DNA of 64,000 nt from contig NZ_CP004403.1 of assembly GCF_000730245.1 (NCBI RefSeq), positions 930,001 to 994,000 of the forward strand. The letters run 5' to 3'. Every line of letters starts with the position of its first letter. Position 1 is the stretch's first letter. The notes under the pieces were generated by a model. That model ran no database searches. It saw only the letters and a list, made by a program, of their open reading frames with translations, and had not been told where the DNA came from. The DNA comes from an endosymbiont of Acanthamoeba sp. UWC8. GTDB taxonomy: Bacteria; Pseudomonadota; Alphaproteobacteria; Rickettsiales; Midichloriaceae. Below are positions 1 through 9,483 of this stretch, one piece after another. Position numbers and translations under genes: made by a program.

Positions 1-307
1 TATCAATGTTGGCATCTGTTCTTACATCATACCCTACTTGAAACTTTTTTAAATGGGCTGCATGCTTAAAATTGTCACTAAATGATTGTCCGGGAACAGC
101 TGTTATATAAGCTTTTAAGCTTTTATTATCATATTTAAATTCAACAGGAATAACCCTTGTTTCATCTTGCTTATCAAGGCTTAATTTATCGAAATTATCC
201 AAAGCTGAATTATATGCTTTATAGATATCCTCTGCAGTAATTTTACTTTTTGCTAATGTTATCTCAATTGTCTTTAATTCTTGCAACTCTTCAATCCCAC
301 CCTTCAT
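1..307 (-). CDS. Unknown protein, N-terminal part (runs off the window)
   Basis: An open frame starts at the ATG complementary to 305-307 and stays open to the window edge, giving 102 residues without a stop. A purine-rich AAGGGG lies six bases upstream of the ATG and makes a good ribosome binding site. The fragment is hydrophilic, has no signal peptide or membrane segment, and begins MKGGIEELQELKTIEI. I do not recognise a family. It is transcribed in the same direction as fliP but lies downstream of it after a gap of about 100 bases, so it may have its own promoter. The C-terminus lies outside the window, so no function can be proposed. Confidence 0.6.
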   Translation of the reverse strand, partial: MKGGIEELQELKTIEITLAKSKITAEDIYKAYNSALDNFDKLSLDKQDETRVIPVEFKYDNKSLKAYITAVPGQSFSDNFKHAAHLKKFQVGYDVRTDANID

Positions 308-409
308 CCTTATCCCCTTAAAATAAGTATTTCTTTATTAAATATAATTATAAATACTATTTATTAACAAAGGGTTAACGTAAACGACAATAATAGGGAA
401 TTATGTGAT

Positions 410-1147
410 TTAAGCTATTCCATAGCTTTTAACTAAGCTGCCGCAAAGCACATACCACCCGTCGATTAACACAAAGAAGATAAGCTTAAACGGCATGGAT
501 ATCAGCACGGGAGGAAGCATCATCATCCCCATAGCCATCAGCACTGAGGAGACGACTAAGTCAATAATTAAAAACGGCAGAAAGATCAAAAACCCTATTT
601 CAAAGGCACGTTTCAGTTCACTGAGCATAAAAGAAGGAACTAAAATATGATAGGGTAGATCTTCCTTCTTTTCTATTTTAATTTTTGAAATATCAAGAAA
701 AAGGGATAAATCCTTATCTCTGGTGTTTTCAACCATGAATTCATGGAAAGGTTTGGCGATAATCGGTAAAGCAATATCTTCGGTAATTTCTTCGTTGATT
801 AAAGGTTTAATTCCGTATTCGTAAGATTTCTCGAAGGTAGGCGCCATAATAAAGAAAGTTAAAAATATGGCTAAGCTGGTCAGCACCATATTGGGCGGTG
901 TTTGCTGTAAGCCTATTGCGGTTCGTAGCAATGAAAAAACTACTACAATCCTAACGAAAGATGTCACCATCATGAATATTGAAGGTGCAAGGCTTAGAAT
1001 AGTTATAAGCCCGATTATCTGTACTACTTTTGAAGAGAGCGCACCACCCGTTGGGTTATCACCGCTTAAATCAATATTTACCGATTGTGCCAAAGCTTGA
1101 GGGGCAATAAAAAGTAAAATTGTAAAAAGAATGCTTAGTTTATTCAT
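410..1147 (-). CDS. fliP: Flagellar export apparatus protein FliP
   Basis: FliP is a core subunit of the flagellar type III export gate in the inner membrane. The 245-residue length is typical. A cleavable signal peptide (residues 1-20, ending ALAQ) precedes the family signature FMMVTSFVRIVVVFSLLR at about residues 58-75 and a conserved C-terminal block with MGMMMLPP and LIDGWYVL. At least four membrane segments are visible. The start overlaps the stop of fliO by four bases (ATGA), which indicates translational coupling. Flagellar genes are absent from classical Rickettsia but known in Midichloriaceae-type Rickettsiales, so this gene is useful for placement. Identification is secure. Confidence 0.95.
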   Translation of the reverse strand: MNKLSILFTILLFIAPQALAQSVNIDLSGDNPTGGALSSKVVQIIGLITILSLAPSIFMMVTSFVRIVVVFSLLRTAIGLQQTPPNMVLTSLAIFLTFFIMAPTFEKSYEYGIKPLINEEITEDIALPIIAKPFHEFMVENTRDKDLSLFLDISKIKIEKKEDLPYHILVPSFMLSELKRAFEIGFLIFLPFLIIDLVVSSVLMAMGMMMLPPVLISMPFKLIFFVLIDGWYVLCGSLVKSYGIA

Positions 1148-1401
1148 AGCTTGTTATCTATAATTTCAATTAGTTGATCCGTATTACTTAAAAGCAGTAT
1201 ATAGGTTTTATTTTCTCTCTTTATGGATAAGAGCTTACGTTTTTGGTCAATATATAAAATTTCTTCTATGCTGAATTTAGAATTTTTAGCGGCAATAATC
1301 CTTTGCAGCATATATTTCTTAAATAAAAAATATATTAACCCGATAATAGCCAGTACGAAGGTGAGTGCTAAAAATGATTTCAATAAATTTACCGCTTCCA
1401 T
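1144..1401 (-). CDS. fliO: Flagellar biosynthesis protein FliO-like
   Basis: A short 85-residue protein with one N-terminal membrane segment (about residues 8-28) and a basic, strand-rich cytoplasmic tail. This is the architecture of FliO, which assists assembly of FliP in the flagellar export gate. The tail contains the typical FliO pattern of a hydrophobic strand, an L-S-I-K-R stretch and a second strand (TYILLLS). Its position immediately before fliP with a four-base overlap is the strongest support, because FliO sequences are poorly conserved. It begins two bases after the PBP1A stop codon, so all three genes are probably one transcript. Confidence 0.8.
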   Translation of the reverse strand: MEAVNLLKSFLALTFVLAIIGLIYFLFKKYMLQRIIAAKNSKFSIEEILYIDQKRKLLSIKRENKTYILLLSNTDQLIEIIDNKL

Positions 1402-1403
1402 TC

Positions 1404-3845
1404 TTAGTATATCCCTCCGAAATCTTCGTTAAGATCATGGGCTTTAGGTGTAGCGGAGCTCCCTTCGCCACCCTCGATAACGTCTAGTATTTCATCAATT
1501 GACTTTGCCTTTCCTTCAAGCTGAGCCTTTCTGATAGCCTCCTTGATAATATCACGAGGATTAGTTTCCTCAGTCGCCAAAGCTCCGGTTGTGGCATCTA
1601 TCTCTACCAACTCAATCCCTTCAGGGATGGTAAACTTCCTATCCTCGGTATTTTTTAAACCCTCTTTTATGAAATCAATGAAGATCGGTAAAGCAAGTGA
1701 AGAACCACTTTCCTTTTGCCCTAAAGTTCGTGGTGCATCAAAACCGACATAGACCCCAACCACTATATCCGGGTTAAACCCGACAAACCAAGTATCAAAG
1801 CTATTATTAGTCGTACCGGTTTTCCCTGCCAAAGTTCGCTTCAGCTGCTTAGCAGCAACTGCCGTGCCCCGCTGCACTACTCCTTCAAGGATTGAGACCA
1901 TTTGATAATTAATATTTTCGTCAATGAGCTGATCGTATTCATAAAATAACTCAGGCGGGGATGAGGTATTCAGCTCATCAACATTTGCAGCTTTTCTTTT
2001 ATCTGAGGAATATATTAATTTACCTTTTCGGTCATAAACCCGATCAATAAAGTTTGGCTCAACTCTTTTACCGCCGCTCGCAATAATATTAAAAGCATTA
2101 GCAAGACTTAATACTTTAGTCTCAAAGGAACCTAAAGCCATAGAATAATTCCTCGGAGGATCTTTATATATCCCAAGCCGCTCGGACATCTCAATTACAG
2201 GGTTCAAACCGATTTTAGTAATTAGCCACACGGTGGAAAGGTTTCTCGATTTTTCTAAAGACTTCCTAAGCGTAATTGCTCCCAAATAGTCACCTCGCAT
2301 ATTTTTAGGTCTCCAAGGCGGCATGCCCGCACCTTGGCTTAACTCTATGGGAAGATCATATACTATAGATCTAGGATCATAACCGTTTTCCAATGCAGCC
2401 ATATATAAAAATGCTTTAAACGTTGAGCCGGGTTGCCGATCGGCTTGAGTTACCCTGTTAAAATTACTTTTTTTATAGCTGTAACCGCCGACCTCAGCTA
2501 AAACTTTTCCGGAGTTAGGTTCTAAAACTACAATAGCTCCATTAACCTCAGGAATTTGTTCCAATACATAATTATTTTCAGCTTCAGAAAGTCGACTTAC
2601 CAATATTACATTTCCTTTTTTCAATACCTCATGAGCTGATTTAATCGTTGCCCCTACCATTTGTTCTTTTAAGCTCATTCGCGCCCATGATAGGTGTTCA
2701 AAATTAATTACTCCTTTTTCCCCTCCCTCTAAAGCAATATTTACACTTGAGTTATCAACTCGTAAAACTGCTGCAAGCTTGAAAGCCCCGATATCAAGGG
2801 GCTTAGGAAAATTTTTCAGGTCTTCCTGCCAACTAGGGTTTTCAATATTAATGCTACCCAAAGCCCCTCTATACCCATGCTTCTTATCATACCTCAGCAA
2901 CCCCTCTTTCAAGGTTTTTTCGGCGATTACCTGCATTTCCTCATTAACATTGGTAAACACCTGTAAACCATCTTTATAAACCGCATCTTCTCCAAACTTG
3001 GTAATCAATTCCTGCCTAACGGTTTCCGAATAATAATCGGCACGAAAGAAATCGGTTTCTCTTCTTTTTTTAAGACTAATTAAGCTCTTAGTTGCTCTAC
3101 TTAGCTCCTCATCAGTTATATAGCCCTCTTCATACATTCTACTTAGCACCCAATTCCGGCGCTCTCTTGCGCGCCTCGGGCTTTTTATAGGGTTTACATA
3201 TGAAGGCGCTTTAGGCAATGCTGCTAAAAGTGCAGCTTCTTCAGCATTCAGCTCATCCAGTTCTTTATTGAAATAATTTAATGCAGCGGAAGCAATACCA
3301 TATGAATTATTCCCTAAATAAATTTGGTTTAAATAAAGTTCCATTATTTTTTCTTTGGAATATACTTTAGAAATTCTATACGCAAGAATAGCTTCTTTTA
3401 TTTTTCTTGATAAAGTTCTCTCATTGGTAAGCAAAAAATTCTTTACTACCTGTTGAGTAATTGTAGAACCCCCCACCGGGTTTTTGTGCTTTCCGACATT
3501 TACTATATTAACTATTGCAGCCCTTGCAATTCCGACAGGGTCTAAGCCCTCGTGCTTAAAGAAATTTCTGTCTTCCGCAGCAATAAATGCATTAACAATT
3601 AATTCCGGAATCTCATCATACTTAGTATATATCCTATTTTCAGTTGCCGCTTCATCAAGAATATGTCCTTTTTGGGTATATAATCTCGTGATTGCAGGCG
3701 GGTCATATTCCTCCAGCTGCCTATAATCCGGCAAATCTTTTCCGAAATAAAGAATAATTTGCAATAAGACTATGAGCCCGATAATTGCACCACCAATTAT
3801 CAGAGAACTCCATATATATAATGCTCTTCTTAGCTTCTTAAACAT
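1404..3845 (-). CDS. mrcA: Penicillin-binding protein 1A (bifunctional transglycosylase/transpeptidase)
   Basis: Class A PBP that polymerises and crosslinks peptidoglycan in the periplasm. The 813 residues start with a cytoplasmic tail and one membrane anchor (about 12-34). The GT51 glycosyltransferase domain shows the catalytic EDRNFFKHEG (Glu91) and GGSTITQQ (about 125-132). The transpeptidase domain has the nucleophile motif STFK (Ser474), an SRN box and KTGTTNNSFDTWFVGF near residue 680. An OB-like insertion separates the two domains, as in PBP1A. All catalytic motifs are intact. The gene heads a tight unit with fliO and fliP. Having an intact class A PBP implies that this bacterium makes peptidoglycan, unlike several other Rickettsiales. 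Confidence 0.95.
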   Translation of the reverse strand: MFKKLRRALYIWSSLIIGGAIIGLIVLLQIILYFGKDLPDYRQLEEYDPPAITRLYTQKGHILDEAATENRIYTKYDEIPELIVNAFIAAEDRNFFKHEGLDPVGIARAAIVNIVNVGKHKNPVGGSTITQQVVKNFLLTNERTLSRKIKEAILAYRISKVYSKEKIMELYLNQIYLGNNSYGIASAALNYFNKELDELNAEEAALLAALPKAPSYVNPIKSPRRARERRNWVLSRMYEEGYITDEELSRATKSLISLKKRRETDFFRADYYSETVRQELITKFGEDAVYKDGLQVFTNVNEEMQVIAEKTLKEGLLRYDKKHGYRGALGSINIENPSWQEDLKNFPKPLDIGAFKLAAVLRVDNSSVNIALEGGEKGVINFEHLSWARMSLKEQMVGATIKSAHEVLKKGNVILVSRLSEAENNYVLEQIPEVNGAIVVLEPNSGKVLAEVGGYSYKKSNFNRVTQADRQPGSTFKAFLYMAALENGYDPRSIVYDLPIELSQGAGMPPWRPKNMRGDYLGAITLRKSLEKSRNLSTVWLITKIGLNPVIEMSERLGIYKDPPRNYSMALGSFETKVLSLANAFNIIASGGKRVEPNFIDRVYDRKGKLIYSSDKRKAANVDELNTSSPPELFYEYDQLIDENINYQMVSILEGVVQRGTAVAAKQLKRTLAGKTGTTNNSFDTWFVGFNPDIVVGVYVGFDAPRTLGQKESGSSLALPIFIDFIKEGLKNTEDRKFTIPEGIELVEIDATTGALATEETNPRDIIKEAIRKAQLEGKAKSIDEILDVIEGGEGSSATPKAHDLNEDFGGIY

Positions 3846-3977
3846 TTAACTTATCACTATCCTTACAGATTTACTAAAAAACATACTTATATAACGGTTG
3901 GTTATAACTTAATTCGTATGTAAAAGCTATTAATTTGAATGGCATATAATACTATGTATACTTTAACGATATGATTG

Positions 3978-3992
3978 CCGGAAAGCGTCCGG
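3978..3992. terminator. Possible stem-loop after the transglutaminase-like gene
   Basis: CCGGA and TCCGG form a perfect five-base stem around a five-base loop, flanked by A/T-rich DNA. It lies 40 bases past the stop of the minus-strand gene at 4031 and could end its transcript. There is no clear T-run on the minus strand, so it is a weak candidate. Confidence 0.25.
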
Positions 3993-4030
3993 AAATTATA
4001 TATTGTACCTCAATATCTTCTGTATAATAC

Positions 4031-5941
4031 CTATTCGGAAAATATTATTGCTGCATTTTGTATATTTCTTTCTATACCTTGCTTTAAATCTTTATATTCA
4101 GAAGAATTTAATTGCTCACCGGTAATAAAGGTTTTTAGTATTTTAACCGTATCAAAGATCTCAATATCTTTGCCTTTATTTTTACATTCTCTTTTAAAAT
4201 ATAACCAGGGGCTCTTTATTTCATAATTTAAGCTTTGTACATTTTTTACTTTCATATCTTTTAACACGGTAGAACGTTTTAAAGTCATCGGCGACCCGAC
4301 CATCGTATCTCTGATCTGATCATGAGCTACATTGGTAAAGCTCCCAAGCCATTTTGAAGAGAGAGTTAAAGCCTGACCCATATTGGTTTTAAAGGTACTA
4401 TTCTTATGTTCATAGCTATATTTAACAGTTATATCTTTCACTTCTCTTTTGGTCAGATCAGGAACTTCTATGCTTTTCTTTTCTTCATCGGTTAAGTGAT
4501 TTCCGCTAATCGCTGTAAATAAAAAGTCCTCTATTGCTTGTTTGGAAAAATATAAACCCATCCCGCTGAACTGCAAACGCTCTTCCCCTTTAATAGTTAA
4601 ACTTCCCGTATCAAGTATAGCGCCGTCGCTTTTAAGCTCCATTACATTATTTTTAATCATCTGCGAATGGTCGGGATCAATTTCCGGTATAGTTTCATAA
4701 CTTGGTTCTTTCGTATCCAGAACCAGAACTTTTTTACCTGCAATATCAGGGAATATTCCGTCAGTCATGCTTTGGAAGTTGGTCGGGTCAATCCAGTATA
4801 CTTCTCCACCCTTTCCGATTACTTTAAGCATCGCATGGTTAAAACTATAAATATTAGGTAACGGCTCATCATATGATTGATTCATAACCCCTCTCATAAC
4901 TAAAGTTGCCCTTGCTTTAAAGCCCAGTTTATTTAGAATTGCAGCAGTGCTTGCCGAGAAATCCTTACAATCCCCTAACTGGCTTGTTGCTACTTTTTCT
5001 AAATCCCTAGGAATTATCCGTCCGTTTACCGTGCGCCAATCTCCCATATATCTCACCTTATCATTCAGTAAGGAAATCACTCTCTCAATCTGCTCTTTTT
5101 CAGTTAAATTACTTTTTTTTACTTCGCTCACTATCTCATCGAAAGCTTTAGGTAAAGGTTGATTAATTATTTTCGCATAATCTTTTCCGAAACGAGTTCC
5201 GATTTCTTCCCAAGTATTTAAACTCGAAATTGATAAAGAGGTGATATATTTATTATTTATTATCGTACTATCTCTGGGCTCACCGCTAGTTTGAGTATAT
5301 AGCGGTTTTATTAACTTTATTTTAATTATCGATAGATTGTTTTCTTTAGACTGAGTAATTTCCAAAGCTTTATTCGGGTCATTAACATAATACTTTAAAG
5401 GAAGTTCAGACCTGATTTCTATATTGGATTCTTTTTCATAACCGTCCAATCCAAAGGTGGCTCTAGTGAAATAACTATTAGCTAAAGGCACTTTATTTAC
5501 AGCAATTTTATATTTTATATAAATCTTAGCACCGATTTCGGCTTTCGGGTAAGCTATCAGAATTTGTCTTTGTTGATCAAATCCCTGATGCGAACTTGCC
5601 AGAGGCTTATCTTCGATCATATCCTGATCTACTTTATATTCTTTTTCCTGATAAATTGTTTTTGCTTCTAATATAGTAACTTTGGAACTATCACCATTAT
5701 ATTTTATCACATAATTTGCGGCATAATCGCGCCCAAGTTCTTTTAGTATAGTTTTCTCTTCTTCAATTATGCTTTCATTTGTGCCGTCTTTATTAACAGT
5801 TTCAATTACATTATATTTATTAATCTCAATTGACGCATCGTCATAAGTTGCCCACCTTGCTTCCGCAGCATTACTTAAAAGAATAACCATGCATATTGCT
5901 GCTGAAAAAAAGTTAAGAAATGAAATATATTTACTTTTCAT
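4031..5941 (-). CDS. Periplasmic DUF3857 / transglutaminase-like protein
   Basis: A 636-residue exported protein. I chose the ATG at 5941, not the upstream ATG at 5980, because GAGGAG lies six bases before it and the product then starts directly with a signal peptide (cleavage near AEARWA). The N-terminal half resembles DUF3857, a beta domain found before transglutaminase folds. The central transglutaminase-like core has a plausible catalytic triad: Cys325 in QLGDCKDFSAS, His369 in FNHAM and Asp385 in WIDPTN. The C-terminal third is a beta-rich region. Such proteins often act on peptides or peptidoglycan in the periplasm, but the substrate is unknown. The gene stands alone, with an A8 tract in its coding strand that does not disturb the frame. 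Confidence 0.8.
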   Translation of the reverse strand: MKSKYISFLNFFSAAICMVILLSNAAEARWATYDDASIEINKYNVIETVNKDGTNESIIEEEKTILKELGRDYAANYVIKYNGDSSKVTILEAKTIYQEKEYKVDQDMIEDKPLASSHQGFDQQRQILIAYPKAEIGAKIYIKYKIAVNKVPLANSYFTRATFGLDGYEKESNIEIRSELPLKYYVNDPNKALEITQSKENNLSIIKIKLIKPLYTQTSGEPRDSTIINNKYITSLSISSLNTWEEIGTRFGKDYAKIINQPLPKAFDEIVSEVKKSNLTEKEQIERVISLLNDKVRYMGDWRTVNGRIIPRDLEKVATSQLGDCKDFSASTAAILNKLGFKARATLVMRGVMNQSYDEPLPNIYSFNHAMLKVIGKGGEVYWIDPTNFQSMTDGIFPDIAGKKVLVLDTKEPSYETIPEIDPDHSQMIKNNVMELKSDGAILDTGSLTIKGEERLQFSGMGLYFSKQAIEDFLFTAISGNHLTDEEKKSIEVPDLTKREVKDITVKYSYEHKNSTFKTNMGQALTLSSKWLGSFTNVAHDQIRDTMVGSPMTLKRSTVLKDMKVKNVQSLNYEIKSPWLYFKRECKNKGKDIEIFDTVKILKTFITGEQLNSSEYKDLKQGIERNIQNAAIIFSE

Positions 5942-6047
5942 ATTGCTCCTCATATGAACTTCAGTGCTTTCATAGCACACAACTTAAAAACCGAATTACC
6001 TAATAGTTATTATTTTTTCAAATAATGCAACTTAAAAAATATTATAA

Positions 6048-7238
6048 TTAACTGTTCCGTTGTAATTTGTTAATTAATGCCTCAACTAAAGTGGTCGCCA
6101 GTTCAGGTTTCTCTAATCTGCCTAATTCTTCAATATAATCTCTATAAACCAATGTATAATCATTAAAACTCTCTTCTAAAAAGGCGACCTTATTTAATAC
6201 TAAAAGATCAAGATTCTTATATTTTAACTTATTCTTAGCATTCTCGATATAATTCTCACTCTCTAACGCAAATCCTACAACAAGTTGCGGTCGCTTTCCA
6301 TCAGTTCTGCCTCCGATAGTTGCTACTACATCCGTATTAGGAATAAACTCAATTGCTACATTTTCTCCAGTCTTTTTCTTAATTTTATTTTGCGAATAGA
6401 TAAGTGGTTTAAAATCACATATTGCGGCACATCCAATAAAAATATCGGTAGGTAATTTAGAAAGAGAACTTTTCAGCATTTCTTCAGCAGAGAACGCACG
6501 AATTACTTTAGCTTCCCGAGGCAATTCACAAGTTATATTCCCGGCAATAATAGTCACTTCCGCTCCTTCTCTTATCAAGCGGCTTGCAATTAATGCGCCG
6601 AGCTTGCCTGAGGAAGTGTTACCGAGGAACCTGACTGGATCCAGCATTTCTTTGGTGCTTCCTAATGTGATGGTAACCTTAATACCTTTTAGGCGCCCGT
6701 TATTATATAGCATTTTATCGACTAATTCTAATATGGCTTCATTACCTATATATTTCCCGTACCCGATATCTTTACAAGCGGTAGAGCCGTAAATCGGCTC
6801 GGCAATCTCAACGTTTCTATCCCTTAAAACAGCTACATTATTTTGTGTTGCCGGATGAAAAAGCATCCTTGGATTCATAGCAGGTGCAATTAAAACTTTA
6901 TTGCTATTAACTAACAGAGTACAAAGCGATAAAGTATCGCCTAAGCCTATTGCCATCTTAGCTATATAATCCGCAGTTGCCGGCACTACTAAAACAAGTT
7001 CGTGGTTTTTAGCTAACTCTATATGAAGCATAGGATTATAATGCGAATCTTCAAATACGTAATCATTATAAATAATAGCTTTAGTTAATGAAGAATAGGT
7101 AAGCGGGCTAACGAAATGCTTTGCCGATTCAGTTAATATAATGCTGATCTCATGCCCTTTTTTCTCTAATTCTCTAACTAAATCAATACTTTTATAAGCT
7201 GCTATGCTTCCTGTGATTATTACCAATAATTTTGCCAT
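6048..7238 (-). CDS. coaBC: Phosphopantothenoylcysteine decarboxylase / phosphopantothenate-cysteine ligase
   Basis: Bifunctional Dfp enzyme of coenzyme A synthesis: it joins cysteine to 4'-phosphopantothenate and then decarboxylates the product. The FMN-binding CoaC domain covers about residues 1-180, with TGSIAAYKS at the N-terminus, a catalytic-type His in LHIELAK, PAMNPRM and a Cys in ACKDIGYGK. The CoaB ligase domain follows, with the GSTKEMLDPVRFLGN stretch and SSGKLG. The length (396) matches the family. It is followed 25 bases upstream by rppH on the same strand, so the two may be cotranscribed. Identification is secure. Confidence 0.95.
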   Translation of the reverse strand: MAKLLVIITGSIAAYKSIDLVRELEKKGHEISIILTESAKHFVSPLTYSSLTKAIIYNDYVFEDSHYNPMLHIELAKNHELVLVVPATADYIAKMAIGLGDTLSLCTLLVNSNKVLIAPAMNPRMLFHPATQNNVAVLRDRNVEIAEPIYGSTACKDIGYGKYIGNEAILELVDKMLYNNGRLKGIKVTITLGSTKEMLDPVRFLGNTSSGKLGALIASRLIREGAEVTIIAGNITCELPREAKVIRAFSAEEMLKSSLSKLPTDIFIGCAAICDFKPLIYSQNKIKKKTGENVAIEFIPNTDVVATIGGRTDGKRPQLVVGFALESENYIENAKNKLKYKNLDLLVLNKVAFLEESFNDYTLVYRDYIEELGRLEKPELATTLVEALINKLQRNS

Positions 7239-7263
7239 AAAGCTTACCTGTTTTTAAATAATG

Positions 7264-7746
7264 TTAGCTGCCTGAAAGCTTATCTATAATTGGCTTGAAT
7301 TCCTCGACTAAACCCTGATAAAGTTTCTTTTTAAATGAAACAATCAGTTCGGGGAGTTCTTCAACATCTACCCATTTCCAGCTTATGAATTCAGGTATCT
7401 CAGTATTTATATTTATTTCGCTGTCCTTACCCAAAAATTTAGCTAAATACCATTTTTGCTTTTGACCTATATACTTCCCGCCCCACCAGAGGGGAGCAAA
7501 TTGTTTAGGGAGATCATATTGATACCAGTCACTTGAAACGCCTATAATCTCTATATTGTCAGTGCCTATTTCCTCCAGCACTTCTCGCATCAAAGCCTGG
7601 TCGGGATTTTCTCCTTCATCAATACCACCTTGGGGCATTTGCCAAGCTTCACTGCTTTCTTTCACTCTTTGGCCGACAAAAACTTTATTTTCATTGTTAA
7701 TCAGCATTATGCCAACCCCGTAACGGTATGCACTATTTTTTTCCAT
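7264..7746 (-). CDS. rppH: RNA 5'-pyrophosphohydrolase RppH (Nudix)
   Basis: RppH converts 5'-triphosphate RNA to monophosphate and triggers RNase E-dependent decay. The 160-residue protein opens with YRYGVGIMLIN, the usual RppH start, followed by a complete Nudix box at about residues 38-61 (G-x5-E-x7-REVLEE-x-G). A WYQYDLP motif and KWYLAKFLG further on are also typical of the RppH/NudH group and not of general Nudix enzymes. The start ATG is well placed. The 236 bases upstream hold no gene. Identification is secure. Confidence 0.93.
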   Translation of the reverse strand: MEKNSAYRYGVGIMLINNENKVFVGQRVKESSEAWQMPQGGIDEGENPDQALMREVLEEIGTDNIEIIGVSSDWYQYDLPKQFAPLWWGGKYIGQKQKWYLAKFLGKDSEININTEIPEFISWKWVDVEELPELIVSFKKKLYQGLVEEFKPIIDKLSGS

Positions 7747-7982
7747 AGAAAGCCCTAAAGTAAAACTAATAAATTAGTTGCTGAAATCAAAATAATACCC
7801 AGCAATAAATTATTTTTTAATTATCAGTTTATTATATATCTAACTGATTAATAATACTATTTATAATTAAACGAAACATTGCACAATTTTTTTTGGAAGT
7901 AATTAACTTTCCTTTTATAGCTGTATTGAATAGTAAGTTGGATTATAATCCTATAAAAATTCACTTAATACGGTTAACTTAA

Positions 7983-8759
7983 TTAATCTTTTTTTGCGAC
8001 AATTCGGGTGGCATATTTTTGTTTATTATTAATTTTCTCGATCAATTCTTCATGCTGTACCCTTATGAGAAAAAAAAGTTCTTTATTATATGTCTGCTCA
8101 ATAAATTCACGATGCTCGGTTAGATTTTTAAGTAACGCCTTTGCATAGCCCAAAAATATTTTGCTGTCATCACGAAATTCAATCTCACTGAATCCGGTAT
8201 TTTTCAATACTTGTTCATAAGATTTTTTCGTTTCACACACCAAAGGTACCGAGCTATCAGTTATAGCTTGTGGAAAAATCCAATCAGCGATAACAAATAA
8301 GCCTGCCGGTTTCAATACGGCATTCACTTGACGAAACAAAGTGTCTTTGTCGGCAACATGATTTAAAACACCCTTGCTGTAAACCAAATCAAACGACTTT
8401 GGTTTATAAGGTAGCTCTCCTTTATCATTATACACATTAAATTCCAAGGAGTGGGCAAGGTTCTGAGGCATATGATTATGCGCATATCTTACCATCCACG
8501 GGTAAACTTCCACTCCGAAAACCGTCATCAGGTAGTTTTCAACCAAATAAAATGCAGCACCACCTAAACCGAAGCCTAAATCTAAAGCCTTTAATCCTCT
8601 TATATTAAGGCCTGAGAACATATTATCGATTGCAGGAAAGCCTCCTAAGGAAATTAAATTTTTGCCGTAAATAGTTTCAAAGAGCGAAATATTTTCCGGG
8701 CAATAAGGGTCTGCATCGGATGGCGTTTGGGATCGCGTGATATCCTTACTTTTTATCAT
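7983..8759 (-). CDS. Class I SAM-dependent methyltransferase
   Basis: A 258-residue methyltransferase with the SAM-binding motif LDLGFGLGG (about residues 74-82), an acidic motif II at the end of the next strand (FGVEVYPWM) and the post-III pattern DLVYSKGVLNHV. It resembles Methyltransf_11/UbiE-like small-molecule methyltransferases, including phosphoethanolamine-type enzymes, but the C-terminal substrate region is not diagnostic. The gene stands alone between rppH and ssb on the same strand. A T8 tract in its coding strand (8070-8077) leaves the frame intact. Substrate unknown. Confidence 0.8.
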   Translation of the reverse strand: MIKSKDITRSQTPSDADPYCPENISLFETIYGKNLISLGGFPAIDNMFSGLNIRGLKALDLGFGLGGAAFYLVENYLMTVFGVEVYPWMVRYAHNHMPQNLAHSLEFNVYNDKGELPYKPKSFDLVYSKGVLNHVADKDTLFRQVNAVLKPAGLFVIADWIFPQAITDSSVPLVCETKKSYEQVLKNTGFSEIEFRDDSKIFLGYAKALLKNLTEHREFIEQTYNKELFFLIRVQHEELIEKINNKQKYATRIVAKKD

Positions 8760-8844
8760 AATTTTTATATAAAATATGATTGTTTTGTTTTATTTATATT
8801 ATCAGTATTTTTAATTCAATTAATCATTACTGATTCTATTTCAA

Positions 8845-9333
8845 TTAAAATGGGATGTCATCATCTAAGATTTCGCCTGCATCATGTGAAGAGCCCTGTT
8901 TATGGGCTACACCGGCAGGTGATTTGGAATTAGATTCAAAATCATTATGATCGTAATCAGAGCCAGAACCCCCGCCTTGGCTACGACTATCCAGCAATAC
9001 AACCACACTATTAAAATTTTGCAGGACAATTTCGGTAGCAAATTTTTCCTGACCACTTTGGTCAGTCCATTTTCTAGTCTGCAATGCACCCTCCAGATAA
9101 ACCTTAGAACCCTTATGCACATAATTTTTTATAATATTAACTAGGGGCGGAGCAAAGATAACCACTCTATGCCATTCGGTTTTCTCCTTTCTTTCGCCTG
9201 AGGATTTATCCCGCCAACTTTCAGAAGTGGCTAAGCTAAAGCTTACTATTTCCCTGCCGTCTTGCGTAGTTCTTACTTCGGGATCTTTCCCGACGTTTCC
9301 GATTAAAATAACTTTATTTAGACTTCCGGCCAT
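8845..9333 (-). CDS. ssb: Single-stranded DNA-binding protein
   Basis: SSB coats single-stranded DNA in replication and repair. The OB fold begins MAGSLNKVILIGNVGKDPEV and includes WHRVVIF and YLEGALQTRKW. A Gly/Ser-rich linker follows, and the protein ends in the acidic tip DDDIPF that recruits partner proteins. I prefer the ATG at 9333 because rickettsial and other alphaproteobacterial SSBs begin MAGSLNKV; an in-frame ATG three codons earlier (9342) is also possible. The final length is 162 residues, close to the family norm. It is divergent from rpmE. Confidence 0.93.
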   Translation of the reverse strand: MAGSLNKVILIGNVGKDPEVRTTQDGREIVSFSLATSESWRDKSSGERKEKTEWHRVVIFAPPLVNIIKNYVHKGSKVYLEGALQTRKWTDQSGQEKFATEIVLQNFNSVVVLLDSRSQGGGSGSDYDHNDFESNSKSPAGVAHKQGSSHDAGEILDDDIPF

Positions 9334-9483
9334 AACTTTCATTGTATTTTTATTAATGTATTTATTAGACCCAAGCCGAAAATAAAGTCAAACTATTTAT
9401 TTGTTTAGGTGAAAATATTACTTGTTTGCCTTGATTTTTTACTTTATAATTTTTTAGTAAATAAATTTGTATCGACTAGTAAT

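Noticed and set aside
5942-5980. Upstream ATG start of the transglutaminase-like gene
   Set aside because: The ATG at 5941 has GAGGAG six bases upstream and gives a proper signal peptide; the longer version buries it.
9409-9483. N-terminal extension of ribosomal protein L31
   Set aside because: The added residues are hydrophobic and unlike L31; the ATG at 9484 gives the expected product.
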